This document shows positions 1 to 8,570 of a DNA stretch of 64,000 nucleotides, piece by piece. Source of the DNA: Chitinophagaceae bacterium (GTDB taxonomy: Bacteria > Bacteroidota > Bacteroidia > Chitinophagales > Chitinophagaceae). The notes under the pieces are model-generated. The model was given only the letters and a program-made list of their open reading frames with translations, was not told the DNA's origin and searched no databases. Positions within the stretch are counted from its first letter, which is position 1, and every line of letters begins with the position of its first letter. The stretch lies in contig JACMLY010000030.1 of the NCBI GenBank assembly GCA_014379345.1, forward strand, positions 124,001 to 188,000. The letters run 5' to 3'. A program made the position numbers and the translations under genes.

Positions 1-202
1 TAAGAATCCGGAAAGTGATCTGGTCGAAATCATTGAAATTCCATCCCATCCGTTTTTTATCGGAGTGCAATACCACCCTGAATTGAAAAGCACCGTGGAG
101 AATCCGCAACCGATTTTCGTACATTTTATAAAAGCTGCAAAAGAATACGCCGAGCTTAAAAGTTCTGCCAGGACTCCCTTGTTACAAGGCGAGATGATTT
201 AA
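1..202 (+). CDS. pyrG: CTP synthase, C-terminal end (partial)
   Basis: This is the last 66 codons of a gene that begins before the window; reading frame starts at base 2 and ends with TAA at 200-202. The residues match the end of the glutamine amidotransferase (class I GATase) domain of CTP synthase: the segment [15 protein letters not shown] contains the His-x-Glu pair (HPE) that belongs to the Cys-His-Glu catalytic triad releasing ammonia from glutamine. The enzyme makes CTP from UTP, ATP and glutamine in the cytoplasm. pyrG directly upstream of yidC is a common Bacteroidota arrangement. Only the end is visible, so the Cys nucleophile and synthase domain cannot be checked here. Confidence 0.93.
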   Translation, partial: KNPESDLVEIIEIPSHPFFIGVQYHPELKSTVENPQPIFVHFIKAAKEYAELKSSARTPLLQGEMI

Positions 203-245
203 TGGCCATTGAAGTAAACGGTACCATTACCAGTCTTCAAACCCC

Positions 246-253
246 TATCTTTG
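246..253 (+). promoter_or_regulatory. Bacteroidota -7 box upstream of yidC
   Basis: TATCTTTG fits the Bacteroidota consensus TAnnTTTG, followed 30 bases later by the yidC start. No strong Shine-Dalgarno sequence is visible, as is usual in this phylum. It suggests yidC is transcribed on its own and not only by read-through from pyrG. Confidence 0.6.
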
Positions 254-283
254 CACCTCCTTAAAATTTCATGAATGCAAAGT

Positions 284-2110
284 ATGGATCGCAATACGGT
301 AATAGGCTTTGTTCTATTGGCTGCTCTATTATTCTTGTACTTATTTCTCTCCACAAAAAGCAGCCAGGATTTACAACAGCAAAAGAAAAAACAGCAGGAT
401 TCACTGGCACTTATAAAAAAAACAACTGATTCCATAGCCTTTATAAATGACACTACTTCAAAACAGATTGTTGTTGATACCGCAGGCCTCAAAAAAGCAA
501 ATTTCGGAACAGAGCAATTGTCTGTGGTTGAGAATGAAGTATTAAAGATCACATTTAGCAACAAAGGCGGACAGGTTAAATCTGTGGAATTAAAAAAGTA
601 TAATTCTGCTAAAAATGGAAAGCCGGTCGTGTTGAGTGGTACTGCCTATGATAAAATCTCGTACAGCATCAATATAGCTCCTAATCAGGCAGCACAGATC
701 AGCGAATTGTTTTTCTCACCGGCAACGATTGTTAAAAGTTCCGACAATAGTTCGGTATTAACCTACAAGCTTAATGGACCTGGCGGTGAAGAAATTATAC
801 ACCAGTACACCCTGCGGCCTAATGATTACCTGGTCGACTGGAATGTTCAAATGAATGGCGCTGATAAATTACTCACCCAGGGTAATTTCAATCTGGTATG
901 GCAGTCGCAACCGATGGGTCAGGAGAAGGATGTTGTTTATGAAAGGCAACAAACGAATATCTGTTTTTATGAAGATGCCGACTTTGATTATATCCTGTCG
1001 CGTACAGAAAAAAAATTCGAAAAACCTGTTCAATGGATAAGCATCGCCCAGCAATTCTTCAATACAACATTGATCGCTAAAAATAATTTCAATTCAGGTG
1101 ATGTAAGCTGGGTGAAGGAAACAGAAGATTCATCCGCCATTATTGCCAAAACAACCGCTTCCCTGCAGGCAAAAATTCCCATTGGCACTGTGGCAGCGAT
1201 TCCAATGCAACTGTACTACGGGCCGAATGACTATCGCATACTGAAGAAACAGGCGCCCGACATGGATAAGATCGTGAATCTTGGTCGCGATTTCTATGCG
1301 TTCGTGCGCCCAATCAACAAATTCATCGTAATGCCGGTGTTTGATTTTTTTAAGAATTTCGTTGCCAGCTATGGATTGGTGATTGCATTCCTGACCATAT
1401 TCATCCGTTTATTAACCTCTCCTCTCATCTATAAAAGTTATCTCAGTGGTGCCAAGATGAAGGCATTGAAGCCTGAGATCGAGATCATGAAGAAACGATT
1501 GGGGAACGACCAGCAACAGGTTGGTATTGAGCAAATGAAATTGTTCCGCGAAGCTGGCGTCAATCCGTTAGGTGGATGTATTCCCGCCCTATTACAAATT
1601 CCTATTTTCTTTGCCTTGTACAGTTTCTTTAACTCGAATATTGCACTTCGGGGTGAAAGTTTTTTATGGGCAGGCGATCTATCAACCTATGATGTCATTC
1701 TCAAATTCCCATTTCATGTATGGGGCTTGGGAAGTCATTTGAGCCTGTTTACATTGTTAGCGGTAAGTACCAGTTTCCTGATCTCGATTTATAATATGAA
1801 TATGACGCCGGACCAAAACAATCCTGCGTTGAAGTATATGCCGTATATTTTTCCTTTCATTTTATTATTCATCTTTAATCGGCTCCCATCTGCGTTAACA
1901 TGGTATTATACGGTTTCCAATGTTATCACACTTATCATGCAGTGGGTTATTCAGAATTATATTATAGATCATGATAAAATACTGTCAAAGATCGAACTGA
2001 ATCGTAAAAAACCAAAAACCAAACCTAAATGGCAGGAGCGGTTTGAGCAGATGCAGGAATCTCAGAAAAAGCTGCAGGATACCAAAAACAAGCCCCAGCG
2101 CAACAAGTAG
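284..2110 (+). CDS. yidC: Membrane protein insertase YidC (Oxa1 family)
   Basis: YidC inserts and folds inner-membrane proteins, alone or with SecYEG. The chosen start gives MDRNTVIGFV, the usual N-terminus in Bacteroidota; an in-frame ATG three codons earlier (275) is also possible. The 608-residue product has an N-terminal membrane anchor (about residues 6-24), a large periplasmic domain (about 50-340), then the conserved five-helix Oxa1 core beginning near YGLVIAFLTIFIRLLTSPL, which carries the groove arginine expected in bacterial YidC. The C-terminal tail is rich in Lys, Gln and Pro, typical of a ribosome-contacting cytoplasmic tail. It follows pyrG with about 80 bases between and has its own promoter-like box. 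Length agrees with Gram-negative long-form YidC. Confidence 0.96.
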   Translation: MDRNTVIGFVLLAALLFLYLFLSTKSSQDLQQQKKKQQDSLALIKKTTDSIAFINDTTSKQIVVDTAGLKKANFGTEQLSVVENEVLKITFSNKGGQVKSVELKKYNSAKNGKPVVLSGTAYDKISYSINIAPNQAAQISELFFSPATIVKSSDNSSVLTYKLNGPGGEEIIHQYTLRPNDYLVDWNVQMNGADKLLTQGNFNLVWQSQPMGQEKDVVYERQQTNICFYEDADFDYILSRTEKKFEKPVQWISIAQQFFNTTLIAKNNFNSGDVSWVKETEDSSAIIAKTTASLQAKIPIGTVAAIPMQLYYGPNDYRILKKQAPDMDKIVNLGRDFYAFVRPINKFIVMPVFDFFKNFVASYGLVIAFLTIFIRLLTSPLIYKSYLSGAKMKALKPEIEIMKKRLGNDQQQVGIEQMKLFREAGVNPLGGCIPALLQIPIFFALYSFFNSNIALRGESFLWAGDLSTYDVILKFPFHVWGLGSHLSLFTLLAVSTSFLISIYNMNMTPDQNNPALKYMPYIFPFILLFIFNRLPSALTWYYTVSNVITLIMQWVIQNYIIDHDKILSKIELNRKKPKTKPKWQERFEQMQESQKKLQDTKNKPQRNK

Positions 2111-2237
2111 CTGTTTCTTAGCATTTTGATACGTTAAATCCTTGTTCGCTATAGGGGGTATGATGGTTGTTTACTATTTTTAGACAACGGTCAATGGCAT
2201 TACCACGTCTTTTTAAAGTAACTATTACCCCTAATCA

Positions 2238-2891
2238 ATGAAAAAATTTATTACAATAGTTCTCTGTTTTTTTCTTACTTTTTTAGGATGGAGTCAAAAG
2301 AAAGTAGCCGAGCTTACTTTGGTTTACGATGCAACTATCACAACGGGAAGTGCAGAACCTAAAATGGCCGACGCATTTGACGGGGCCACCACTACGATCT
2401 ATCTCAAAGGAAATTTAAGCCGTTCTGAGCTTTCGAGTGCATTATTTTCCTCAACCACTATTCACGACTCAAAAACAGGATCTGCTGTTGTTTTACGTGA
2501 AGTAAGCGGACAGAAATTGCTCATCAGAATGTCTCCCGAAAACTGGCTCGAAAAAAATAAAAAGTACCAGGGGATCAGTTTTACAAATACAAAAGAAACC
2601 AAAACGATTGCAGGATACAACTGTATGAAGGCCGAGGCAACTTTGAGTGATGGATCAACTTTTTCGGTTTATTATACAACGGATATCATCCCTGAGAATA
2701 AGGATTATGACTACCAGTTCAAAAATCTAAATGGATTGCCTCTTGAATATGAATTAACTCAGGGTAAATTGAAAATAAAGTATACTGTTTCAAAAATAAA
2801 TCTCAATCCTGTACCAGCGTCAAAGTTTGATGTTCCCAAAGGGGGATATCGTGAGATGACCTATGATGAAAGTAAGAAAACAGGTTTGTAA
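2238..2891 (+). CDS. Secreted protein of the DUF4412/GLPGLI-like type
   Basis: The 217-residue product has a clear signal peptide (MKKFITIVLCFFLTFLGWSQ, cleavage probably after SQ). The mature part is mostly beta-strand-like and contains the pattern 'TKTIAGYNCMKAEATLSDG', which recurs in Bacteroidota periplasmic or surface proteins of the DUF4412 and GLPGLI groups, where a conserved phrase of the form K-x-I-x-G-Y-x-C/x-K-A is followed by a strand of the type 'xVYYT'. Function is not known for these families. It stands alone, after yidC and convergent with a small minus-strand gene. The family assignment is from memory of motif layout and not from a search. Confidence 0.7.
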   Translation: MKKFITIVLCFFLTFLGWSQKKVAELTLVYDATITTGSAEPKMADAFDGATTTIYLKGNLSRSELSSALFSSTTIHDSKTGSAVVLREVSGQKLLIRMSPENWLEKNKKYQGISFTNTKETKTIAGYNCMKAEATLSDGSTFSVYYTTDIIPENKDYDYQFKNLNGLPLEYELTQGKLKIKYTVSKINLNPVPASKFDVPKGGYREMTYDESKKTGL

Positions 2892-2896
2892 GCAGG

Positions 2897-3250
2897 TTAT
2901 TTCCTAAAGTTTATTTTCAAATCCAGCACATTCAGATTGTTCTTTGAGCTAAGTCTGGAAGTATTCAACTTATACTTATACGGTAAGATGAAAATGGTAT
3001 TTCCCTTTTGATAGGTAACAAGCGTGTTATAAGACAATATATTCTTTCGCTGGCTACTATTAACATGACTACCGGTATAGTTGGGACCTGCTTTTAAAGT
3101 AAGACCGTAGGAGGATTTTAGAGGTGTAAATCCTTGTTTTGCAGCAGCAAGACTCTGTTTCTTCTTATTGCCACCCCCGCCGCTACTTGCCAAAGCAAGA
3201 ACCACGGTACCTACCATCGCAAAGCCGATAATGAGTGATTTTTTTAGCAT
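2897..3250 (-). CDS. Small exported protein of unknown function
   Basis: A 117-residue product if translation starts at MLKKSLIIGF (an upstream in-frame ATG at 3292 would add 14 residues that look unlike a signal sequence). A hydrophobic stretch at residues 5-21 followed by Ala-Ser-Ser-Gly-Gly-Gly-Gly suggests a signal peptide or membrane anchor. The rest is basic and rich in Asn, Ser, Lys and Tyr. I do not recognise a domain. It is convergent with the preceding gene, only 5 bases apart, and lies opposite to the TPR gene that follows. Confidence 0.55.
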   Translation of the reverse strand: MLKKSLIIGFAMVGTVVLALASSGGGGNKKKQSLAAAKQGFTPLKSSYGLTLKAGPNYTGSHVNSSQRKNILSYNTLVTYQKGNTIFILPYKYKLNTSRLSSKNNLNVLDLKINFRK

Positions 3251-3484
3251 GTGGTTAAGATTTAGAGTAGAGTTTGCCTGCATATTGAACAAAAATATCG
3301 CTTTTTTTTGGGAACTTTTTAACCGTCTATATAAAAGTTTAGTTATTCATTAACGAATTATTGATGCAAATGGTTTCTTATTCCACAAAAATACCTGGTT
3401 TTATTTTTTGCGCGCCTATTCTGCGTCTAAAAAAAGTTGTTCAAATCTTTTGAATGGCCTATTTTACATAAACCTTCTGTCTAA

Positions 3485-4906
3485 ATGAAAGAAAATCCAT
3501 ACAGTCAGGATAAAGAGGAAATTCGGGAATTACTTAAGCAATTTCAAAATCTTAAGGCGGGTCGCAGCCATTCTTTTCTTGATGAGGATGCTTTTGAAAA
3601 AATTGTAGATCATTTTGATGATGCTGAAGACCTTGTACAAGCTTTGGAGGCAATAGAACTTGGGATTGAACGCTATCCTTATTCAGCCATGCTCCATGTA
3701 AAAAAAGCAGATCTTCTTATAGCAACAAGAAGGTACCAGGAAGCCTTAAACATTCTTGACCACGCTGAATTGCTTGACAGCAATGATATAAATCTCTACA
3801 TTTTGAAAACCGATGCCTTCCTGGCCCTGGATCAACAGGAAAAGGCGGTGGAATTATTGCAAAATGCCCTTCAATTATTTGATGGGCCCGAAAGGATCGA
3901 AATGTTGTTCGAGTTGGCAGATGTGTACGATGATTATGAGGAGTTTGATAAGATATTTGACTGCCTCAAACTTATCCTTGAACAAGAGCCCACCAATGAG
4001 GAAGCTCTTTACAAGATCTGCTTCTGGACCGATTTCACAGGACGTAATGAAGAAAGTATCCGCCTGCATCAGCAGATCATAGATGATTTTCCTTATTGTG
4101 AACTGGCATGGTTCAATTTGGCAGCCGCCTACCAGGGGTTGAAATTATATGAGAAATCAATCGACGCTTATAAATACGCGATTGCCATTGATGAAAAGTT
4201 CGATTACGCATACAGGAATATGGGTGATGCGTATATACGCCTGCGTAAATATAAAGACGCTATTGAAGTACTTGAAAGGGTATTGGAATTGTCGAGACCT
4301 GAAGATGTGATTTATGAGGCTATTGGTCATTGTTACGACAGGCTTAAAAACTACGCACAGGCAAGATTTTATTATAGAAAAGCATCTCATCTGAATCAGG
4401 AAGACAGTAAACTTTATTATAAAATTGCTTGTACATACATCAATGAAGGGCAGTGGGTAACCGCTGTAAAACAATTGGAAACGGCCCTTCAGATCCATCG
4501 CCTTCAACCTGAATACAATTTAGCCATGGGCGAATGCAAAATGCAATTGGGCGAATACAAAGAAGCTATTCAGTATTTTTCAACAGTTGTGAGGCAAAGA
4601 CCTAAAAATATCTCCAGCTGGGAAGCACTGATACGATGTTTGTACAATGGAGCGTACTATGATGAGGCCCTTGAACAGGTTCAGGCGGCCATGCAGCATA
4701 CTGAAAACAAACCGCTATTCATTTTTTATTTGAGCGTCATTTATTTTGCCCTGGGCAAATCAAAAGAAGGACTGTTGCACCTGGAAAAAGCAATGATCAA
4801 ATCTCCTAAATTGCTGAAAAAAATGGTTGATTTAAATCCGGCAATTCTCCAGCATCCGCAGGTAGTAGATGTGATTGCAAGATTTAAAAGAAACAGATCA
4901 ATCTAG
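3485..4906 (+). CDS. Tetratricopeptide repeat protein
   Basis: A 473-residue protein made almost entirely of TPR helix pairs, roughly ten repeats from about residue 50 to 440, with typical signatures such as 'AWFNLAAAYQGLKLYEKSIDAYKYA' shortened here to AWFNLAAAYQGL, YAYRNMGDAYIRLRKYKDA, and IGHCYDRLKNYAQA. There is no signal peptide, so it is probably a cytoplasmic scaffold for protein-protein contacts. The C-terminal 30 residues (KKMVDLNPAILQHPQVVDVI) form a non-TPR cap seen in Bacteroidota TPR proteins. The partner cannot be inferred; the next gene on the same strand makes phosphosulfolactate synthase and begins 54 bases later but has its own promoter-like box. Confidence 0.88.
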   Translation: MKENPYSQDKEEIRELLKQFQNLKAGRSHSFLDEDAFEKIVDHFDDAEDLVQALEAIELGIERYPYSAMLHVKKADLLIATRRYQEALNILDHAELLDSNDINLYILKTDAFLALDQQEKAVELLQNALQLFDGPERIEMLFELADVYDDYEEFDKIFDCLKLILEQEPTNEEALYKICFWTDFTGRNEESIRLHQQIIDDFPYCELAWFNLAAAYQGLKLYEKSIDAYKYAIAIDEKFDYAYRNMGDAYIRLRKYKDAIEVLERVLELSRPEDVIYEAIGHCYDRLKNYAQARFYYRKASHLNQEDSKLYYKIACTYINEGQWVTAVKQLETALQIHRLQPEYNLAMGECKMQLGEYKEAIQYFSTVVRQRPKNISSWEALIRCLYNGAYYDEALEQVQAAMQHTENKPLFIFYLSVIYFALGKSKEGLLHLEKAMIKSPKLLKKMVDLNPAILQHPQVVDVIARFKRNRSI

Positions 4907-4945
4907 TCTCTTCTCCTGCTATTGTAATCCTAAGCTTTTGTTCCC

Positions 4946-4953
4946 TATTTTTG
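4946..4953 (+). promoter_or_regulatory. Promoter for the phosphosulfolactate synthase-aroE pair
   Basis: TATTTTTG matches TAnnTTTG; a TTG stands at 4922-4924, about 21 bases upstream, a spacing consistent with the Bacteroidota -33/-7 promoter. The transcript would start just ahead of the 4961 start codon, giving a very short leader. Confidence 0.5.
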
Positions 4954-4960
4954 CGCCGGT

Positions 4961-5761
4961 TTGAAAATGCAACCAAAAAATAATAGAATGAATTTTAACC
5001 TGACCCAAATACCCGAGAGACATTCAAAGCCCAGGGCGCACGGAATCACAATGGTAATGGATAAAGGGATGAGTACCCAGGAAGCGCAAAATTTCTTAAG
5101 TGTTGCTCATCCTCATGTTGACATTGTTAAACTCGGCTTCGGCACTTCTTTCGTCACTCCTAACCTGAAAGAAAAAATTGAAGTGTACAAATCCTATAAT
5201 ATGCCCATTTACTTTGGCGGCACTTTGTTTGAAGCCTTTCTTATCCGCGACCAGTTTGACGATTATATTGCTATATGCAAGGAATTCGGAGTTAGTTATA
5301 TGGAAGTGAGCGACGGTTCAATCAATATCACACACTCCGAAAAATGCGGTTACATCGAAAAGCTTACAAAACATGGGATCGTGTTAAGTGAAGTGGGAAG
5401 CAAGGATGCTGCACATATCATTCCTCCTTATAAATGGATAGAGTTAATGCGTTCAGAGCTGAATGCAGGTTCTTCTTACGTGATCGCGGAAGCCAGAGAA
5501 GCCGGTAATGTAGGTATATACCGGGGAAGCGGCGAGGTAAGAGAAGGGCTTGTGCAAGAGATCCTCACACAAATTCCAGAAGAAAAAATTATTTGGGAAG
5601 CTCCTCAAAAACCACAGCAGTTATATTTTATTGAGCTGGTGGGCTGCAATGTCAATCTGGGAAATATTGCCCCCGGTGAGGTACTGCCTTTAGAAACGAT
5701 GCGTATCGGTTTACGTGGTGATACTTTCTTTTTGTTTCTTGATAAACAGGTAAGTTCATGA
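4961..5761 (+). CDS. comA: Phosphosulfolactate synthase (ComA family)
   Basis: ComA adds sulfite to phosphoenolpyruvate to give (R)-phosphosulfolactate. In archaea this starts coenzyme M synthesis; in bacteria homologues feed sulfolactate or cysteate-type sulfonates. The 266-residue product is a TIM-barrel protein with family features: VDIVKLGFGTS (strand with the phosphate-side Lys), MPIYFGGTLFEAF, YMEVSDGSINI, and VIAEAREAG. An internal start (MNFNLTQIPERHSKPRAHG, 4988) would fit the family's usual beginning equally well. The stop codon overlaps the start of aroE by four bases (ATGA), implying translational coupling. In Bacteroidota a plausible sink is cysteate-derived sulfonolipid (capnine) synthesis, but no sulfonolipid gene lies in this window, so that is inference. 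Confidence 0.85.
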   Translation: MKMQPKNNRMNFNLTQIPERHSKPRAHGITMVMDKGMSTQEAQNFLSVAHPHVDIVKLGFGTSFVTPNLKEKIEVYKSYNMPIYFGGTLFEAFLIRDQFDDYIAICKEFGVSYMEVSDGSINITHSEKCGYIEKLTKHGIVLSEVGSKDAAHIIPPYKWIELMRSELNAGSSYVIAEAREAGNVGIYRGSGEVREGLVQEILTQIPEEKIIWEAPQKPQQLYFIELVGCNVNLGNIAPGEVLPLETMRIGLRGDTFFLFLDKQVSS

Positions 5762-6507
5762 AAAAGTACGGCTTGATAGGATATCCATTAAGCCATTCTT
5801 TTTCTGAAAATTTTTTTGCCAACAAATTCAGGGAGGAAGGAATTACGGATTGTGTATATCAAAATTTTCCTCTTGAAAATATCGGGCAATTACGTGAGCT
5901 GATTGCCGGCAATCGCGATTTAAGGGGGCTCAATGTTACCATTCCCTTTAAAGAAAAGATCTTACCCTACCTCACAGGTAGCACCGAAATTGTAAAAGCA
6001 ATTGGTGCATGCAATTGTGTAAAAATAAACGGTGAGAGTTTTACCGGATACAACACCGATGTAATTGGATTTGAAATATCATTGTTAAAAGATCTCAGGC
6101 CATATCATTCAAAGGCATTGATACTGGGAGAGGGTGGTGCTGCAAAGGCTGTAGCCTATGTTTTCGAAAAGATTGGTATCGAATACTTATACGTGGTGAG
6201 AAAAGGTGAATCAACCCAACAAAAAATATTATTTGGGGATCTGAGCGATTCATTGATCAATTCGCATACCATTATCGTGAATTCTACACCGGTGGGAATG
6301 TACCCGAACATTCATGAATACCCACCTATTAACTATGATGTTCTCGGTTCCCGGCACTACCTGTTTGATCTTATTTATAATCCGGCAAAAACAATGTTTT
6401 TGCAGAAAGGAGAAGCGGGAGGAGCCGTCATAAAAAACGGGCAGGAAATGCTGATACTGCAGGCAGAAGAAAGCTGGAGAATATGGACTACAGCTTTGGA
6501 TTTGTAA
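5758..6507 (+). CDS. aroE: Shikimate dehydrogenase
   Basis: AroE reduces 3-dehydroshikimate to shikimate with NADPH in aromatic amino acid synthesis. The 249-residue product begins with YGLIGYPLSHSFSENFF, which holds the Ser-x-Ser shikimate-binding pair, then LNVTIPFKEKILPYL with the catalytic Lys, GACNCVKI, and GYNTDVIGFE with the catalytic Asp. The nucleotide-binding loop is LGEGGAAKAVAYVFE, followed by VNSTPVGMYP and the C-terminal KNGQEMLILQAEESW. All key residues are present. It overlaps the preceding ComA-type gene by four bases, so the two are almost certainly cotranslated. Confidence 0.95.
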   Translation: MKKYGLIGYPLSHSFSENFFANKFREEGITDCVYQNFPLENIGQLRELIAGNRDLRGLNVTIPFKEKILPYLTGSTEIVKAIGACNCVKINGESFTGYNTDVIGFEISLLKDLRPYHSKALILGEGGAAKAVAYVFEKIGIEYLYVVRKGESTQQKILFGDLSDSLINSHTIIVNSTPVGMYPNIHEYPPINYDVLGSRHYLFDLIYNPAKTMFLQKGEAGGAVIKNGQEMLILQAEESWRIWTTALDL

Positions 6508-6555
6508 GTATTTTTTAAGATTTTCCTTCTATTCTTTGTGTATTCCTTCATGTTG

Positions 6556-6593
6556 TTCGTGAACCCTTAATTGTACAGTCAAAGGTTTACGAA
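6556..6593. terminator. Inverted repeat between convergent genes
   Basis: Arms TTCGTGAACCCTT (6556-6568) and AAAGGTTTACGAA (6581-6593) pair at 11 of 13 positions with a 12-base loop. It lies between the ends of aroE and the opposing thioesterase gene and probably works as a bidirectional terminator or belongs to the palindromic intergenic repeats described elsewhere in this window. Confidence 0.45.
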
Positions 6594-6597
6594 TGAG

Positions 6598-7032
6598 TCA
6601 TGATGCCCCTAATTTTAATTTCACCCCCGCCGGAACCGCAACAATTTTCTTTTGCTGATAATTGTAACAGACCATACCTGTTTTAGCAATGGCGACAAGG
6701 ACAATTCGTCCCCCCACTTCTTTCTGCAGCTTATAATAAAGATCAAAAGAAACACTTCTAAAATCATTCGTGGTAACATATGCTTCCACCCTGTCGCCAT
6801 AAAATAATTCTGATTTGAATTCAATGGCAACATCACTCATAATAAGCCCAACACCTTCCAGATTTAACTCTTTGTAGCCATGAGATTGCAGGAATTGAAC
6901 CCGGGCCTCATGAATTATTGAAAGCACAGTATCATTTCCAACATGACCACCATAATTCAGGTCAGTAATACGAACAGCTATTGAGGTTGAAAAAAGAAAT
7001 TGTTGGGGAAGGTCGATTCTGATTCTCGCCAT
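6598..7032 (-). CDS. Acyl-CoA thioesterase, 4HBT hotdog fold
   Basis: The 144-residue length and the pattern ITDLNYGGHVGNDTVLSIIHEAR correspond to the 4-hydroxybenzoyl-CoA thioesterase family, in which the Asp of 'D-x-N-x-x-x-H-V' and the downstream Glu-Ala-Arg helix shape the active site (only part of it is quoted here as DLNYGGHVGND). The strand VAIEFKSELFYGDRVEAYV is the usual hotdog beta sheet. It probably hydrolyses acyl-CoA; the substrate cannot be told from sequence. It is the last gene of a minus-strand run with the sigma factor pair and rdgB, 28 bases after the preceding gene. Confidence 0.83.
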   Translation of the reverse strand: MARIRIDLPQQFLFSTSIAVRITDLNYGGHVGNDTVLSIIHEARVQFLQSHGYKELNLEGVGLIMSDVAIEFKSELFYGDRVEAYVTTNDFRSVSFDLYYKLQKEVGGRIVLVAIAKTGMVCYNYQQKKIVAVPAGVKLKLGAS

Positions 7033-7060
7033 AAGGGATAAGTAAAATAATTCTGAAGAA

Positions 7061-7951
7061 CTAATTTTCCTGATCCTGAAGCATTTCTTTCAAATCCATA
7101 ATATCAAGAAAATTATTTGCTGTGGGAATATAAGAAGCTTGCTGTAATAATTTGCTTCTCCATTCTTCAAACCGCATTTTCCACTGAAAGTTTTCTGCAT
7201 TCAGATAGCTGTTATCCTTTCCCCGGTTTAATGCTGTGAGCATCTTGAGAAATTTTCGGGAGATTTTTGTCTGTTCCCCATTTGGACTCGTAACAATGAT
7301 ATAATTTTCATCAGGAGCGCTTACCAGGCTTTCGTCCATAATGATATTTCCATTGTCATCATATATCGGTGGAGCAGTTACAGATATGGAACTACTAGCA
7401 TTGGCTGCAAGTACAGGATTCAGGCTCTTGTGCCTTACATTTCTGCCATTTCGCGTATTACGATAGCTCGGTTGAACAAGCCTTTTAATCGGATTGGGCG
7501 ATAAGGAAGCAAGAGAAGGATCCAATATAACCGGGGTTGGCTTATTGTTGCCCGCTTTATCAGTGGCTGATGGAGGAACAGTATTTGCAGCCGGCAAAGA
7601 CGGAGTCAGTTTTGCCGTTGAATTTTTTGTCGTTGAGGAAATTCCCGGTCCCAGAAAATATACCAATGTCATAACAATTAAACCAATTGTTACGGCTGCA
7701 ATGGCGATACGCCTGACGGGAAAATTGATCATCCTGGCAGGACGGGAGGCGTGCTTCTCCGCATTTAGAGCCGATAACACATTGTCAAAAAAAAATGGAG
7801 GAGGACTGATCTCAAAATCAAGCATTTTTTGAGAAATCATAATATCTCCAACTTTGTACTCTTCTTCTAAGTGATCAGCAATTTTGCTCCAGGCATCCGG
7901 GGGAGGAGGGATGTCGGAATGAAGAATTCTATGTTGCCAATTGCCGGACAT
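7061..7951 (-). CDS. Probable anti-sigma factor (membrane protein)
   Basis: A 296-residue protein with one predicted membrane helix (about residues 107-126, RRIAIAAVTIGLIVMTLVYF) separating a cytoplasmic N-terminal part from an extracytoplasmic region. The N-terminus (residues 1-90) contains PPPPDAWSKIADHLEEE and PPPFFFDNVLSAL, a repeated Pro-rich then helix pattern seen in Bacteroidota proteins encoded next to ECF sigma factors. It begins one base after the sigma gene ends. The role as the membrane-bound anti-sigma partner is inferred from this linkage and topology; I do not see a classical zinc-binding anti-sigma motif (HxxxCxxC). Confidence 0.65.
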   Translation of the reverse strand: MSGNWQHRILHSDIPPPPDAWSKIADHLEEEYKVGDIMISQKMLDFEISPPPFFFDNVLSALNAEKHASRPARMINFPVRRIAIAAVTIGLIVMTLVYFLGPGISSTTKNSTAKLTPSLPAANTVPPSATDKAGNNKPTPVILDPSLASLSPNPIKRLVQPSYRNTRNGRNVRHKSLNPVLAANASSSISVTAPPIYDDNGNIIMDESLVSAPDENYIIVTSPNGEQTKISRKFLKMLTALNRGKDNSYLNAENFQWKMRFEEWRSKLLQQASYIPTANNFLDIMDLKEMLQDQEN

Positions 7952-7952
7952 A

Positions 7953-8570
7953 TTAACGGGTATAGGATTTCTTTGTGTCGCTCAGATATTGAGTTACTTT
8001 TTTTTGCAATATAGCTTTTGCTCTTGCCAATTGTGATTTACTTGTGCCTTCACTGATGCCTAACTGATCGCCGATTTCCTTATGCGAATATCCCTCTATC
8101 ACATACAGATTAAAAACGGTTCGGTAACCAGGCGATAAATCCTGGATCAGGTTAATGATATCCCTTTCTGCAAGATTATCCAAAGCCGAAATATCGGTAT
8201 TTTCTATTGTATTTTCTTCCTTTTCGCTAACGGTGGCCAGATTCATCTTTTTTCTTCGTAAATGTTCGATCGATGAGTTGATAAAAACCCTTCTTATCCA
8301 TCCTTCAAACGAACCTTCTGCCCTGAATCTGTGTAAATTCTTATAAACTTTAATAAATCCTTCCTGCAAGAGATCCTGCGCATCGTTGGAATTATCCGCG
8401 TAACGCATGCAAACAGCATACATTTTAGGAGCAAATCGTCCGTACAACTCTTCCTGCATCTGCCTGTCTCCGTCAATACATCCTGCTATCAAGTCGGATT
8501 CTGAAATACTATGGTTGCTTTTCTGCTGCAATTTTTTAAAAAAGTAATGAGTTTTAATTAATTCTGGCAC
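7953..8570 (-). CDS. ECF-type RNA polymerase sigma factor
   Basis: A 205-residue extracytoplasmic-function sigma factor. Region 2 is visible as LYGRFAPKMYAVCMRYADN and DAQDLLQEGFIKVYKNLHRF, the typical sigma-2 core-binding and -10 recognition helices; region 4 as GYRTVFNLYVIEGYSHKEIG followed by QLGISEGTSKSQLARAKAIL, the helix-turn-helix for the -35 element. It begins with GTG at 8570, sharing one base with the rdgB stop codon, because no ATG is available before region 2. It is followed one base later by a membrane protein that is likely its anti-sigma factor. Confidence 0.93.
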   Translation of the reverse strand: MPELIKTHYFFKKLQQKSNHSISESDLIAGCIDGDRQMQEELYGRFAPKMYAVCMRYADNSNDAQDLLQEGFIKVYKNLHRFRAEGSFEGWIRRVFINSSIEHLRRKKMNLATVSEKEENTIENTDISALDNLAERDIINLIQDLSPGYRTVFNLYVIEGYSHKEIGDQLGISEGTSKSQLARAKAILQKKVTQYLSDTKKSYTR

